Below, piece by piece: positions 44,671 to 53,992 of a stretch of 64,000 nucleotides of DNA. The notes beneath the pieces are model-generated. The model did not search any database and was not told the DNA's origin. It was given only the letters and a program-made list of their open reading frames with translations. Both the position numbers and the translations under genes were made by a program. Location of the stretch: contig NZ_JAMBOD010000003.1 in the NCBI RefSeq assembly GCF_023715445.1, positions 310,001 to 374,000 on the forward strand, given 5' to 3'. This DNA is from Fictibacillus nanhaiensis (lineage in GTDB: Bacteria; Bacillota; Bacilli; Bacillales; Fictibacillaceae). Position 1 is the stretch's first letter. Each line of letters starts with the position of its first letter.

Positions 44671-44689
44671 AGTTAGCATAATGCTAACT
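44671..44689. promoter_or_regulatory. 19-bp palindrome upstream of sat-cysC
   Basis: AGTTAGCATAATGCTAACT is perfectly symmetrical around one A. It stands where an operator would overlap the sat transcription start. No T-run follows. Regulator unknown. Confidence 0.65.
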
Positions 44690-44849
44690 ATTATTATTTT
44701 ATGTTGTTTAACGAGATTCTGTGAGTAGATGACTAAATAATTGACACCTCTCTTTTTCACAAAGAGTTTTTTGAAAATTTTTTTGCCAGAATAACCATGT
44801 CCATTTCATTCTTAAATGAATAAACTGCTTGTATCGCACTATGATTATT

Positions 44850-44858
44850 CATAGAGTA
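44850..44858 (+). promoter_or_regulatory. Sigma-K-like -10 box before glycosyltransferase gene
   Basis: CATAGAGTA fits CATANNNTA, 22 bp before the GTG start; no AC at the right -35 distance. Confidence 0.35.
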
Positions 44859-44880
44859 GTTGAAATTAGGAGGAAACTTA

Positions 44881-46212
44881 GTGAAAGTAGGCGTTGTGCT
44901 CCCTGTTTATCATCAGGAGAGGGAGTATATTTTTGAATGTATTGAATCAATGGAAAAGCAAACCTTTCGTGACTACAAGCTGATTATTGTGCTTGATGGT
45001 CCGAACAAAGATACAGTAAATGCCATAAAAGAAGCAAGCAAATTATTAACCATTCCCTATCAGATTATTGACCGTAAAATAAATCGGGGTATCTCCCCAA
45101 CGTTAAATGAGGGTTTTCAGCTACTGCAAGATTGTCCTTATCTTACATGGATTTCGAGTGATAACAGACATGATCCAAATTTCCTGGAGCGTCTTGTTGC
45201 CACGATGGATCAGGCATCACCAGATACTGTTCTGGTCTATTCTTTTTACAGAAGGATCGACCAAAACGGTAAACCTATCACTTATACAAAAGCTTGGTAT
45301 GAGTATGTAGAACATTTCATGACAAGACGTAAAGAGGAAATCTTTCAAAACTGTTTTATCGGAGCTTCTTTTTTGTTTAAAAGAGACGCTTTCAATAAAG
45401 CAGGTGGCTATAGAGACAAGTTTCCAAACGTGCAAGATCACGATTTTTGGATTAGGCTATTACAGCATGGAAACTTTGTATTATTACGTGAATATATTAT
45501 GGAATACCGTTTTAATGGAAAGTATGCTTTAACAACGAATATTCCTCCCGAACAGCTGACCATGGAAAGTATGGCAAGCAGCATAGATGTCCGGAGACAA
45601 ATCGGAAATCTTCCGAAAGTCAGTGTTGTTTTATATTCTCACAATCATAGAAATACGATTGATTTCGCGATAAACAGTCTCCTTCAGCAAACCTATCGTG
45701 ATTTTCAGTTAGTGGCTATTGATGATGGTTCGACTGACCATTCACCTGATGCTATTCATAACATTCATGACTCCCGAATAGTACCTCTGCTGCTCCAGCA
45801 TCGCGGAAAAGCAAAAACCCTTGAGATTGCTCTGAATTATTGCATTGGAGAATATGTAATGTTTATGACTGGTGAGGATTGGCTGGATCCTCAGGCTCTG
45901 AAGTTAATGGTGCAAAAATTAAATACATTGCCATCTGGAACTGATATGCTTATAACCAATCATAAAGTATGGTATAACCGGCGTGGGCGATTACTTCCAG
46001 GTTCAATCGTACAAGGAAATAACTATGTTAGAGGTTCATCGAAAGCAGAAACTTATCCTTATGCGGTCCTCTACAAAACTGCTTTGCTTCAAAAAGATTT
46101 AAACGGAGTCAATGACAATCAAATTGAAAACCATTTTTTTCATCAGCATATAAAGAGTTCCAACAACTATTGGTTGGATATGGCTCTTTACCATAAGAGA
46201 ATACACTATTAG
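44881..46212 (+). CDS. Two-domain family-2 glycosyltransferase
   Basis: 443 aa with two GT-A domains: the first from KVGVVLPVYHQEREYIFECI, the second from about residue 245 (KVSVVLYSHNHRNTIDFAIN) with DDGSTD. Each transfers a sugar from an NDP donor, so this may add two residues in turn. GTG start seven bases after GGAGG. Confidence 0.87.
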   Translation: MKVGVVLPVYHQEREYIFECIESMEKQTFRDYKLIIVLDGPNKDTVNAIKEASKLLTIPYQIIDRKINRGISPTLNEGFQLLQDCPYLTWISSDNRHDPNFLERLVATMDQASPDTVLVYSFYRRIDQNGKPITYTKAWYEYVEHFMTRRKEEIFQNCFIGASFLFKRDAFNKAGGYRDKFPNVQDHDFWIRLLQHGNFVLLREYIMEYRFNGKYALTTNIPPEQLTMESMASSIDVRRQIGNLPKVSVVLYSHNHRNTIDFAINSLLQQTYRDFQLVAIDDGSTDHSPDAIHNIHDSRIVPLLLQHRGKAKTLEIALNYCIGEYVMFMTGEDWLDPQALKLMVQKLNTLPSGTDMLITNHKVWYNRRGRLLPGSIVQGNNYVRGSSKAETYPYAVLYKTALLQKDLNGVNDNQIENHFFHQHIKSSNNYWLDMALYHKRIHY

Positions 46213-46213
46213 A

Positions 46214-46250
46214 AAGAGCGTCTCATTTGACTGAGACGCTCTCATTTTTT
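46214..46250 (+). terminator. Terminator of the two-domain glycosyltransferase gene
   Basis: GAGCGTCTCA / TGAGACGCTC perfect stem, T6. Confidence 0.88.
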
Positions 46251-46269
46251 CTGCGATTCTGAAAAAAAC

Positions 46270-47139
46270 CTAATGAATGACTCTGAAATAAGAAAGGATG
46301 TGAGAGATTGATTCTATTAAAGAAAACTGAGGCTGCCAATCAAGTTCTTTCATTTTTTTTGCGTCCATTAAATCAGGCGGGTTTTCCGCATTCGCATTCA
46401 CTGATAAAAAAGTTAATTCATTTTCAGTTAATGATTGATAGATTCTAGTTACTTCATCTAGTGTGTTCATATGTCCTGACCCAATCTCATAGGTTGAGTG
46501 GATGGCTCCTTTGTTTAATAAAATTTCATATGCAGCTACAGCATCCCTTACATCTAAAAACTCTCGTTTATTTTCTAAATGGCTTATAGAAATAGGTTCT
46601 ATCTTTTTATCTTTTTCCATTTTTACGATTTGTTCAGCTAATACAGATACAATACCAGCTGATGGTCCTGGTCCAATTAAGTTACTAGGTTTGGCCACAA
46701 TAATTGAAAGGTTAAATAAGCGTCCCCATTCTAATGAAAGTTTTTGTTGAAAGAATTTACTTACTGCATAGGGATGATCTGATTGAGAGAGTGCAGAACC
46801 TGTAACTACAACTTTGCAATCTGGATTAAATTGCCGGATTGCTTCAAGCAGATGCAGAGTCCCTATTACATTTATATTTACCGCAGAAAGAGGTTCACTC
46901 CAGGATTGAGCAACTGAATTAACGCCTGCAAGATGAAGACAATAATCCGGCCTGTGTTTTTTAAAAAGGCAATAGACCCTTTCCTTGTCCAATAAGTCAC
47001 ATGCTTCCATCTGCCATTTTTGGTCAGAGATTTGTTTCCTTGCCACTCCTATTACATGATACCTTTTCTTGGAAAAGTACTCACAGGCATGCAAACCTGT
47101 AAAGCCGGCAGCACCTGTAATTAATATTTTCTTTGTCAT
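46270..47139 (-). CDS. NAD-dependent epimerase/dehydratase (nucleotide-sugar SDR)
   Basis: 289 aa extended SDR: ITGAAGFTGLH, LHLAGVNSV, Tyr-Lys in YAVSKFF, and WQPQFSLIESI at the end like GDP-mannose dehydratase/RmlD relatives. Last gene of the four-gene sugar operon; ATGA overlap with the upstream gene. Product sugar not determinable. Confidence 0.82.
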   Translation of the reverse strand: MTKKILITGAAGFTGLHACEYFSKKRYHVIGVARKQISDQKWQMEACDLLDKERVYCLFKKHRPDYCLHLAGVNSVAQSWSEPLSAVNINVIGTLHLLEAIRQFNPDCKVVVTGSALSQSDHPYAVSKFFQQKLSLEWGRLFNLSIIVAKPSNLIGPGPSAGIVSVLAEQIVKMEKDKKIEPISISHLENKREFLDVRDAVAAYEILLNKGAIHSTYEIGSGHMNTLDEVTRIYQSLTENELTFLSVNANAENPPDLMDAKKMKELDWQPQFSLIESISHILSYFRVIH

Positions 47140-47951
47140 GCCAACCAGTCTTTTAATTCTTCCAGCTGTTTTTCATAAGGAGCTACTTTGTAGTGATAGT
47201 CTTGCCTGGAGTTAAAAAGAGTGCGGTCTATGCGCGGTTCTGAATGTGGATAAATATCAACATCATCTTTTTGGAAGATACGCTTGATGAGAGATAATAA
47301 CTCAAATTTGGAGAGAGATTCCGGAGCTGTCAAATGATAAAGTCCTGTTACCGGATGATCAATAACATGATGAATGAATTTTGCAAGTTCTAGTGTCGTT
47401 ACTCCATTCCATTTCACATGGGTAAAGCCTTTTACTGATCCTTTTTGGTTAATAAACCAATGAAACAATCCAATTCCATTTTTTAATTCAGGCCCAATTA
47501 TTGATGTTCTGATTGTCAAATGTTGATTTGTTTTAATTTCACCCAGCTGTTTTGTTTTTGCATACATTGTAATCCCATCAGGAATAGATTCTTCATTATA
47601 GTTCCCTTCGTGTCCGCTAAAAACACAGTCAGTACTGATATGAATCAACTTTCCTCCATATTCCTGCAAATGTTTGGCAAATTCATGAGGGAGGAGACTA
47701 TTAACGAGGATGGCCTCCCGTTGATTTATAGCTGCATATTCATTTAACAGACCTATACAATTGATAATGAAGTCTGGTCTATGGTTTTGTATAACTTCTT
47801 TTATTTGATTTAAGTCTGTGGCATCAAGCATAACATGCCCTACAGTTCCATCCCTTGAAGTCATAATCAATTCATGAGAAGTATTCTTTTTGAAATAGGA
47901 GGCAACCATGTGCCCCGCCATTCCATTTGCCCCTACAATCATTATCTTCAA
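47136..47951 (-). CDS. RmlD-like nucleotide-sugar reductase
   Basis: 271 aa: GANGMAGHMVA, STDCVFSG, YAKTKQLGE. It has RmlD-like fold length and lacks the C-terminal cupin domain of CapF (about 370 aa). In the CapE-CapG context it should reduce the 4-keto intermediate. ATGA overlaps on both sides. Confidence 0.82.
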   Translation of the reverse strand: MKIMIVGANGMAGHMVASYFKKNTSHELIMTSRDGTVGHVMLDATDLNQIKEVIQNHRPDFIINCIGLLNEYAAINQREAILVNSLLPHEFAKHLQEYGGKLIHISTDCVFSGHEGNYNEESIPDGITMYAKTKQLGEIKTNQHLTIRTSIIGPELKNGIGLFHWFINQKGSVKGFTHVKWNGVTTLELAKFIHHVIDHPVTGLYHLTAPESLSKFELLSLIKRIFQKDDVDIYPHSEPRIDRTLFNSRQDYHYKVAPYEKQLEELKDWLA

Positions 47952-48934
47952 GACAGAAACCCACCTTCTGTTAACATTTGGTGAATTTCTTCTTTTGACA
48001 TTAAATCTTTTTCAGAACTATAACTTTCTAATTCTACTTTTTCATAAGACGAGTAATGCTGATATAAGCCTTCTATATCAATGGTTGGCAGTATCACAAA
48101 ATATTCACTGTCAAAGTATACTGTTGTTGCACTTTCATATTCGGACAATAAAATTTCATGAAGCTTTTCACCGGGACGTTTGCCAAGTTCGACCATAGTA
48201 ACCCCTTTTTTTCCAGAAGCCTCTATAAGAACTTGAGCCAGGTCTGTAATTTTGCAAGTGGGCATTTTCATAACAAAAATTTCGCCACCTACACTTTCAT
48301 ACGTAGCTTTAAACAATAATTTAATAGCTTCTTCTAACGTTAGAAAGAAACGAGTCATCTCAAAATCTGTTATCCCCACTTGTCCCTTCTTTTCTATCTG
48401 GCTTTTAAAAACGTGAATAACACTCCCGTTTGTGCCAAGTACATTTCCGCCTCGTACACAAACAAACCGTGTATGTTTGCTTAACAGATTCGCATGGATA
48501 ATTAATTTTTCTCCAATCGCTTTAGTCATTCCATATAGATTAGATGGGTTTGCTGCCTTGTCTGTGGATATATATATGACCTTTGTTACTTTATGATGAA
48601 TAGCGGTCTCAATTACGTTTTGTGTTCCTTGAATGTTGCTCTTTAAAGCTTCATATGGCTGAAGTTCACAGATAGGCACGTGCTTTAATGCAGCAAGATG
48701 ATAGATATAATCTACGCCCTCACTTGCTCTCATTAATGAATCCTTATCCCGTATGTCACCTATCATAAAGGTAAGCTTAGGATTATAATCAAACTGCCTC
48801 TGCATAGCTACTTGACTGGCTTCATTACGGGATAAAATAATAATTTCTTTCGGCTCCTTCGGCAAAAGCTGCTTTACAAGCTCATGCCCCCAGGAACCTG
48901 TGCCTCCCGTAATTAAAATTCTTTTATTAAACAA
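47948..48934 (-). CDS. UDP-GlcNAc 4,6-dehydratase/5-epimerase (CapE/FnlA-like)
   Basis: 328 aa: ITGGTGSWGHELV, IYISTDKAANPSNLYGMTKA and TRFFLTLEEAI typical of the CapE/FnlA/WbjB group. Makes the 4-keto-6-deoxy intermediate from UDP-GlcNAc. TTG start behind AGGAGG. First SDR step of the operon. Confidence 0.86.
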   Translation of the reverse strand: MFNKRILITGGTGSWGHELVKQLLPKEPKEIIILSRNEASQVAMQRQFDYNPKLTFMIGDIRDKDSLMRASEGVDYIYHLAALKHVPICELQPYEALKSNIQGTQNVIETAIHHKVTKVIYISTDKAANPSNLYGMTKAIGEKLIIHANLLSKHTRFVCVRGGNVLGTNGSVIHVFKSQIEKKGQVGITDFEMTRFFLTLEEAIKLLFKATYESVGGEIFVMKMPTCKITDLAQVLIEASGKKGVTMVELGKRPGEKLHEILLSEYESATTVYFDSEYFVILPTIDIEGLYQHYSSYEKVELESYSSEKDLMSKEEIHQMLTEGGFLS

Positions 48935-50018
48935 TACTATTTCCTCCTAAAATAAACTTTACGACTCGGTCTGAGACATCAAGATCACTATATCCTTCCG
49001 GGATTGACCACTGTTTTTCCTCATGAGTCATTACTTTGACTGAAGATAAAATCTGTATTGCTGATACACCAGAAACACAGTTGCTTCCACATTCCACTGT
49101 TTCCGGCCGTTCCGTACTGTTCCTCATCGTTACAGTCGGTACGTGAAATAAACAGCATTCTTCTTGAACAGTTCCACTATCGGTCAAAACACAAAAAGCA
49201 CTTTTTTCTAATTTTACAAAATCGAAAAAGCCAAAAGGCTCATGAAATTGTACGAGTGGGTGCATCTTCAGTTTGTTATTTTCTTGTATTTTTGATTTTG
49301 TGCGCGGATGAATGGAACAAATAATAGGCATTTGAAAAGATTCAGCAACCAGGTTTAAGCCGGTTAATATCTCATTCAAATGAAAAGGATTGTCCACATT
49401 CTCTGCACGGTGTGCTGTAACAAGCATAAATTTTTTTGCTGAAATACTAAGTTTTTCTAATATATTGCTTTTATCTATCGATTCTTGAAATTGAGTTAAA
49501 ACTTCATAAATTGGATTTCCAGACACCATAATTCGGTTTAAAGGCACGCCTTCTCTGATTAAGTTCTCACGGCTGTATTTCGTGTATGGCAAGTTAAAAG
49601 TAGAAATAGCGTCAATGACTTTTCTGTTTTTTTCTTCAGGTACACTGAGGTCGAAGCAGCGATTTCCTGCCTCCATGTGAACAACCGGTATGTTAAGCCG
49701 TTCGGTAACAATGGAGGACAATGCACTGTTCGTATCTCCTAAAACAAGAACCTTATCGGGCTTTTCGAAAAGCAAAATTTTTTCCAGCTCTGAAAACAAA
49801 TGTGCCATTTGGTTCCCGAAAGAAAATTGCTGTTTCATTAAAATATAGTCTGGCTCCCTAAGTTTGAATTCTTGGAAAAACACATCATTTAATGAATGAG
49901 TAAAATTCTGGCCAGTGTGAATCAATATATGTTTGTCTGCTAAATGATCCAGTTTTTTTATAATTAAACTTAACCGTATAATTTCTGGTCTTGTCCCAAG
50001 AATAGTTACTATTTTCAA
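48927..50018 (-). CDS. UDP-N-acetylglucosamine 2-epimerase family (CapG/FnlC/WecB-like)
   Basis: 363 aa: ILGTRPEIIRLS, HTGQNFTHS, GDTNSALS, HMEAGNRCFD and TDSGTVQEECC. With CapE-like and reductase genes it fits the CapG/FnlC role, 2-epimerisation to the L-amino sugar. TTG start behind AGGAG; first gene of the operon. Confidence 0.88.
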   Translation of the reverse strand: MKIVTILGTRPEIIRLSLIIKKLDHLADKHILIHTGQNFTHSLNDVFFQEFKLREPDYILMKQQFSFGNQMAHLFSELEKILLFEKPDKVLVLGDTNSALSSIVTERLNIPVVHMEAGNRCFDLSVPEEKNRKVIDAISTFNLPYTKYSRENLIREGVPLNRIMVSGNPIYEVLTQFQESIDKSNILEKLSISAKKFMLVTAHRAENVDNPFHLNEILTGLNLVAESFQMPIICSIHPRTKSKIQENNKLKMHPLVQFHEPFGFFDFVKLEKSAFCVLTDSGTVQEECCLFHVPTVTMRNSTERPETVECGSNCVSGVSAIQILSSVKVMTHEEKQWSIPEGYSDLDVSDRVVKFILGGNSIV

Positions 50019-50058
50019 TGAAGCTCTCCTTTCTTAACTAAAAAATATGACTTTATAT

Positions 50059-50067
50059 TAAACTATG
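50059..50067 (-). promoter_or_regulatory. Sigma-K-like -10 box of the sugar operon
   Basis: Minus-strand CATAGTTTA fits CATANNNTA; the nearest AC is 14 bp upstream, shorter than usual. Confidence 0.3.
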
Positions 50068-50192
50068 ATTTCTTGATTAAAGTGGACTAGACCCCTACCC
50101 TTTTCATGGAAAAAAGGCGGAAAATGATATCCCCGAACGATTTTCTGAAAAATTCATATTATGGCTTATAAGTGTTTTAAAGGAGCTAGCGT

Positions 50193-51254
50193 ATGTCTAA
50201 AGCCAAAATTCTATTTGTTTTTTATTTGCCGAGCGGCGGTATGGAAACTCTTAACCGTCAGCGCTGCAAAGCACTCAAAACTAGAGGTGTAGAGTGTCAC
50301 CTTTTATATATGCAGTCTGGTACAGGTCAGCAAAACATCTCACGGATTCCTACCTATATTACAAATAATGATGCTGAAATTAAAAAAATTATTTTAATGA
50401 ATCATTTTGATGCCATCTTTGTCAGTTCTGATATGCTGATGCTTCAAAGGATTCGGAATATGGGGTATAAAGGGAGATTGTTTTTTGAAGTTCAAGGATT
50501 AGGCAGCTTTAAAAATGCGGAGAAAATTTTAATTCAAGCGAAAACGTTTGTTATGAATTATTCAAATGGCATACTCTATCCTAAAACGCCTCACTTAATG
50601 AATTTGATTGAAACCCATTACCCAACTCATCCAAAGTTTTGTTTTCATAATTGCTTTGACACTTCCGAATTTGGCTATCGTTCTACTCAAAAGCCCCCAT
50701 ATCCAGTGGTAGGATGGGTAGGTAGATTAGAATTAAATAAAAACTGGGATGATTTTCTAATGTTTGCTATGCGGTACATTAAAATAAAACCAAACACAAA
50801 GTTTTGGATGTTTATTGATGATACGCTTGGGAATCATCATGAAAAGGCTAGATTCTACAAACTGTTAAACCGATATAAACTAACAGATGCTGTAGTCATA
50901 CACACTAACGTTCCTCATAAACAAATGGCTGAATATTTCTCTATGATTGGGGATAGCGGCGGTTTCTTACTATCTACTTCAAAGGTAGAGGGTTTTGGCT
51001 ATGCGGTCATTGAAGCGATGAGCTGCAAATGTCCTGTTCTTACTTCAGATTCAGACGGTGTAAAAGCGTTCATTAACCATAATGTCACTGGAAAATTCTA
51101 CGAGAATGGTAATATTGGGTCAGCGGTTAAACAAGCGAAAGAACTTACTGACAATCATGAATTACGAAATCAGATCATCCAACATGCATTGAACCATCTT
51201 TCTTTATTTAACTTAGACGTTTATGCAAATGAATTTATGAAATTATTAAAGTAA
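50193..51254 (+). CDS. Family-4 glycosyltransferase
   Basis: 353 aa, GT-B fold. The C-terminal half has GWVGRLELNKNWDDF and the E-x7-E motif in VEGFGYAVIEAM. Divergent from the sugar operon; SD AAGGAG. Confidence 0.87.
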   Translation: MSKAKILFVFYLPSGGMETLNRQRCKALKTRGVECHLLYMQSGTGQQNISRIPTYITNNDAEIKKIILMNHFDAIFVSSDMLMLQRIRNMGYKGRLFFEVQGLGSFKNAEKILIQAKTFVMNYSNGILYPKTPHLMNLIETHYPTHPKFCFHNCFDTSEFGYRSTQKPPYPVVGWVGRLELNKNWDDFLMFAMRYIKIKPNTKFWMFIDDTLGNHHEKARFYKLLNRYKLTDAVVIHTNVPHKQMAEYFSMIGDSGGFLLSTSKVEGFGYAVIEAMSCKCPVLTSDSDGVKAFINHNVTGKFYENGNIGSAVKQAKELTDNHELRNQIIQHALNHLSLFNLDVYANEFMKLLK

Positions 51255-51255
51255 A

Positions 51256-51287
51256 AAAAGCCGCATAGGATCAGCGGCTTTTCTTTT
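51256..51287 (+). terminator. Terminator of GT4 gene
   Basis: AAAAGCCGC / GCGGCTTTT stem, T-rich tail. Confidence 0.87.
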
Positions 51288-51297
51288 ATGCGTATTT

Positions 51298-52017
51298 TTA
51301 AAACCTGTTCTGTATGGCATTCTTAATCAGTTCGTTCATTTTATTAATGTGTCTATTAGTTGTTATTTGCAGTTCTTTTCTAATATCAAGCCTATGCTGT
51401 TTCGTACCCATTCTACTATGGACTCTGTAGTGTACTAACGGCTCAGGATAATAGTGAAAACGGTATTTTGAGAGTACTCTTAGCCAAAAATCATAATCTT
51501 GTGTGTAGAGCAATGTTTCATCAAACAAACCAAATTCCTTAAATAGATTCATGTGTAACATGACCGTACAGCCATTAATTACGCAACCTCTTCTCATCCT
51601 TTTTAGAAAATGAACATGGTTCGGAAAGCCCATTCCTTGAGGTGAAGAAACAATTTTTCCAGACTCATTAATCAAATAGAAATTTGAATAACTTGCGTGG
51701 GCATTAATAGATTTCATAAAATGCAGCTGTTTTTCGATTTTTGAAGGATGGAATACATCATCAGAACTTAACCAGGCAAAGTAATCCCCTGTTGCATGCT
51801 GAATTCCCATATTTAAAGCTGAGGCAGTACCACCGTTATGTTTTTCAATATATCTGATTTTATTTAAATAGGGTGTTACTTTTTCCTTATGCAGTGATGA
51901 ACCATCATTTACGACTATGATTTCAATATTCTTATACGTTTGATTTATGGCACTTTCGATAGCAATAGCAATGTAAGGACAGTTGTAAAATGGAATAATG
52001 ATGGAAACTTTGTTCAA
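51298..52017 (-). CDS. Family-2 glycosyltransferase
   Basis: 239 aa GT-A: SIIIPFYNCPYIAIAIESAI, VVNDGS, WLSSDDV (DxD-type) and TQDYDFWLRVL. TTG start behind GGAGG with a 12-base spacing. Follows the CgeB-like gene by 17 bp and is probably cotranscribed. Confidence 0.87.
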   Translation of the reverse strand: MNKVSIIIPFYNCPYIAIAIESAINQTYKNIEIIVVNDGSSLHKEKVTPYLNKIRYIEKHNGGTASALNMGIQHATGDYFAWLSSDDVFHPSKIEKQLHFMKSINAHASYSNFYLINESGKIVSSPQGMGFPNHVHFLKRMRRGCVINGCTVMLHMNLFKEFGLFDETLLYTQDYDFWLRVLSKYRFHYYPEPLVHYRVHSRMGTKQHRLDIRKELQITTNRHINKMNELIKNAIQNRF

Positions 52018-52034
52018 TGCGAACTAATACCTCC

Positions 52035-52955
52035 TTACTTGTTATGTTGTAAGAATTGTTGAATAACATGGATCATTTCTTTTGCTCTTATTTCAGTCGT
52101 ATGCCTTTGTTGGATTAAAGCTAGACCACTTTTTACGATTTGATTGCGAAGAGCTTCATTTTGCAGATAATACTCCACTTTTTCTTTGAAATTGGTTTCG
52201 TTTATAGCAACGAACGTTTTTCCATCGACAAAGCCTAAATCTGTTAACTCTTGTGAACCCGACGCAGCAAGAAGTGTACCGCATGCCAATACTTCAAAAT
52301 ATTTTAGCAACGGAAAATGATGGATAGAATCACATGTTAAAAAAATGTGAGCTCTGCTGATCTCTTTAGCATATCTTTCACCTGAAAGTCCCTTCTTTAC
52401 AACTCCATATCCAGGGTGGGATCTTTGAACAAAACGTCGATCTCCATAATAATGCTTTGCGATCTTATGTCTGAAGGGATACATGTGGGGATAAGTAGCA
52501 CCAATCATTAATAGCGGTATATCTTTAGGAATTGGTTGAATGTGAAATATATTGGAAGGTACGTGATGAGGAAACCAGATGAGCCGGCTAATGTGATCAG
52601 GCAGCCACTTATAAAATGCATCTCTGTAATGGCAAAAGATCAAAGCTGGTTTTTCCTGATGGATTAAAAAGTTTCGTTTAGAAAGTTTATAATGCAAGTC
52701 ATGCATTAATGTACCGTGGGGAATAGTAAGATCCTTTAAGCCTCTAATAAAAGGCCTATACTCCGGCTTATAGTCATTCAACAGAATGAAATCAGGTTTG
52801 ATAGGCAGTTGGTTTACAATGTCCAAAATATATCCATCAGTATGCCTGACAACGAGATTTGTATGTTTTGCAAGTTCTTTTTCTAAGTAATAGCTGCTCC
52901 TTTCAAGCTGTTGAGACCGATCCTTTGTAATAAAGAGAAGATTAATTTTTTTCAT
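52035..52955 (-). CDS. CgeB-like glycosyltransferase
   Basis: 306 aa, GT-B type. C-terminal segment HFPLLKYFEVLACGTLLAAS is the CgeB/GT1 nucleotide-sugar pattern. CgeB in B. subtilis acts on the outermost spore crust. SD AGGAG; second gene after the small 78-aa gene. Confidence 0.78.
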   Translation of the reverse strand: MKKINLLFITKDRSQQLERSSYYLEKELAKHTNLVVRHTDGYILDIVNQLPIKPDFILLNDYKPEYRPFIRGLKDLTIPHGTLMHDLHYKLSKRNFLIHQEKPALIFCHYRDAFYKWLPDHISRLIWFPHHVPSNIFHIQPIPKDIPLLMIGATYPHMYPFRHKIAKHYYGDRRFVQRSHPGYGVVKKGLSGERYAKEISRAHIFLTCDSIHHFPLLKYFEVLACGTLLAASGSQELTDLGFVDGKTFVAINETNFKEKVEYYLQNEALRNQIVKSGLALIQQRHTTEIRAKEMIHVIQQFLQHNK

Positions 52956-52983
52956 CTTATGCTCCTTTCCTTCTATTTAAATA

Positions 52984-53005
52984 ACTCCATGCTTTCGCAT
53001 GGAGT
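52984..53005 (-). terminator. Hairpin after the 78-aa gene
   Basis: ACTCCATGC / GCATGGAGT, 4-nt loop, TATTT tail. Likely partial terminator, leaving the CgeB-like gene at lower expression. Confidence 0.6.
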
Positions 53006-53012
53006 CATGATT

Positions 53013-53249
53013 TTAAAGCTCAACTAGTAAGATTTTGTCTAGAGGTACAACATATAAACCAGCGCCAGCAGAACCTGCTTGAGAAAAAACTACAAAATCT
53101 CCGCCGACTTCAACAACTCTTACACCCGTTAAATCAGGTGTACCTGGAGGCTGATTGGAATTCATAAGAAAAACTTCTGCTATTACATATTGTTCTCTCA
53201 AATATCTAATAAACAAATCACGGTACAAACCAAAATGTACTAACGCCAT
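53013..53249 (-). CDS. Small hydrophobic spore-surface-island protein, 78 aa
   Basis: MALVHFGLYRDLFIRYLREQ, beta-rich C-terminal half with VVEVGGDFVVFSQAGSAGAG and VPLDKILLVEL. No family recognised. SD AAGGAG. Heads the presumed operon with the CgeB-like and GT2 genes, comparable to cgeA ahead of cgeB. Confidence 0.65.
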   Translation of the reverse strand: MALVHFGLYRDLFIRYLREQYVIAEVFLMNSNQPPGTPDLTGVRVVEVGGDFVVFSQAGSAGAGLYVVPLDKILLVEL

Positions 53250-53422
53250 AGATTAAACACTCCTTTAAAACTTTGGGCAATAGATAAGCCCTACAATACT
53301 ATATTCTTTTCCTCTATTTTGGTTTGGACAAGTGTCTTTCTTTTTAAAAATGGACTATTCTAGCATCAGCCTATTTCAAACAAAAATGGTTTAATACCCT
53401 ATTTCCAATTCGTACAAACATC

Positions 53423-53431
53423 CATATAGTA
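53423..53431 (+). promoter_or_regulatory. Sigma-K-like -10 box
   Basis: CATATAGTA matches CATANNNTA exactly, 61 bp before the cysteine-rich gene; no AC at the standard distance. Confidence 0.45.
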
Positions 53432-53491
53432 TATTAACCTGATAAACGAAAGAAATCAGGTACATGTATCTATTTCAAAGGAGGAAATACA

Positions 53492-53878
53492 TTGAGTTTA
53501 TTTAATAATAGCTCATGTTGCGGTGGTGACACTGCTGGCACGACTAAAGAAAAGTCAAAGTGCAGTGGCTGTGTTTGTGAAATTTTAAACCAGCTGGCTA
53601 ACCACAGAATGAACGGCAACTTATGCACAATGGGTTCGCAACCAGTAGTTAGGCTTGTACTAAAAGGTTCTGATCGAGGGCTTGACGTTACAGGCGGAGG
53701 CGGCCCTGCAACAGAATTTACGATCGTAAGTTTCGATCCAAGAACCTGCTGTTTAGTAGTAACTCACAGAGAGGGCAACGATACCATTACATCTGTATTT
53801 GACTGCCGTTGCATCTGTGGAGTTGTCTGTGCAAGAAATGGCGGCAGCGGCTTTACTGGAACCTCAGTACTAGGCTGA
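53492..53878 (+). CDS. Cysteine-rich spore crust protein (CotZ/ExsY- or CgeA-like)
   Basis: 128 aa, about ten Cys. N-terminal SSCCGGDTAG and CSGCVCEILNQLA, C-terminal FDCRCICGVVCA, with beta-rich middle. The spacing recalls the CotZ/CotY/ExsY family, and cotZ-cotY lie by fabI in B. subtilis, but the protein is diverged; CgeA is the other candidate. Such proteins self-assemble through disulfides. TTG start behind GGAGG. Confidence 0.65.
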   Translation: MSLFNNSSCCGGDTAGTTKEKSKCSGCVCEILNQLANHRMNGNLCTMGSQPVVRLVLKGSDRGLDVTGGGGPATEFTIVSFDPRTCCLVVTHREGNDTITSVFDCRCICGVVCARNGGSGFTGTSVLG

Positions 53879-53943
53879 TAAGTAAAGGATACAGCCACAA
53901 CTTAAATTAGGACTGATGAGTATAGGATACAGTCCAGGACACG

Positions 53944-53981
53944 AAAAACCCCGAATCCCATTGAGAGCATTCGGGGTTTTG
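53944..53981. terminator. Bidirectional terminator near fabI
   Basis: AAAACCCCGAAT / ATTCGGGGTTTT stem with a 12-nt loop. Confidence 0.85.
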
Positions 53982-53992
53982 TCTATTCATTT

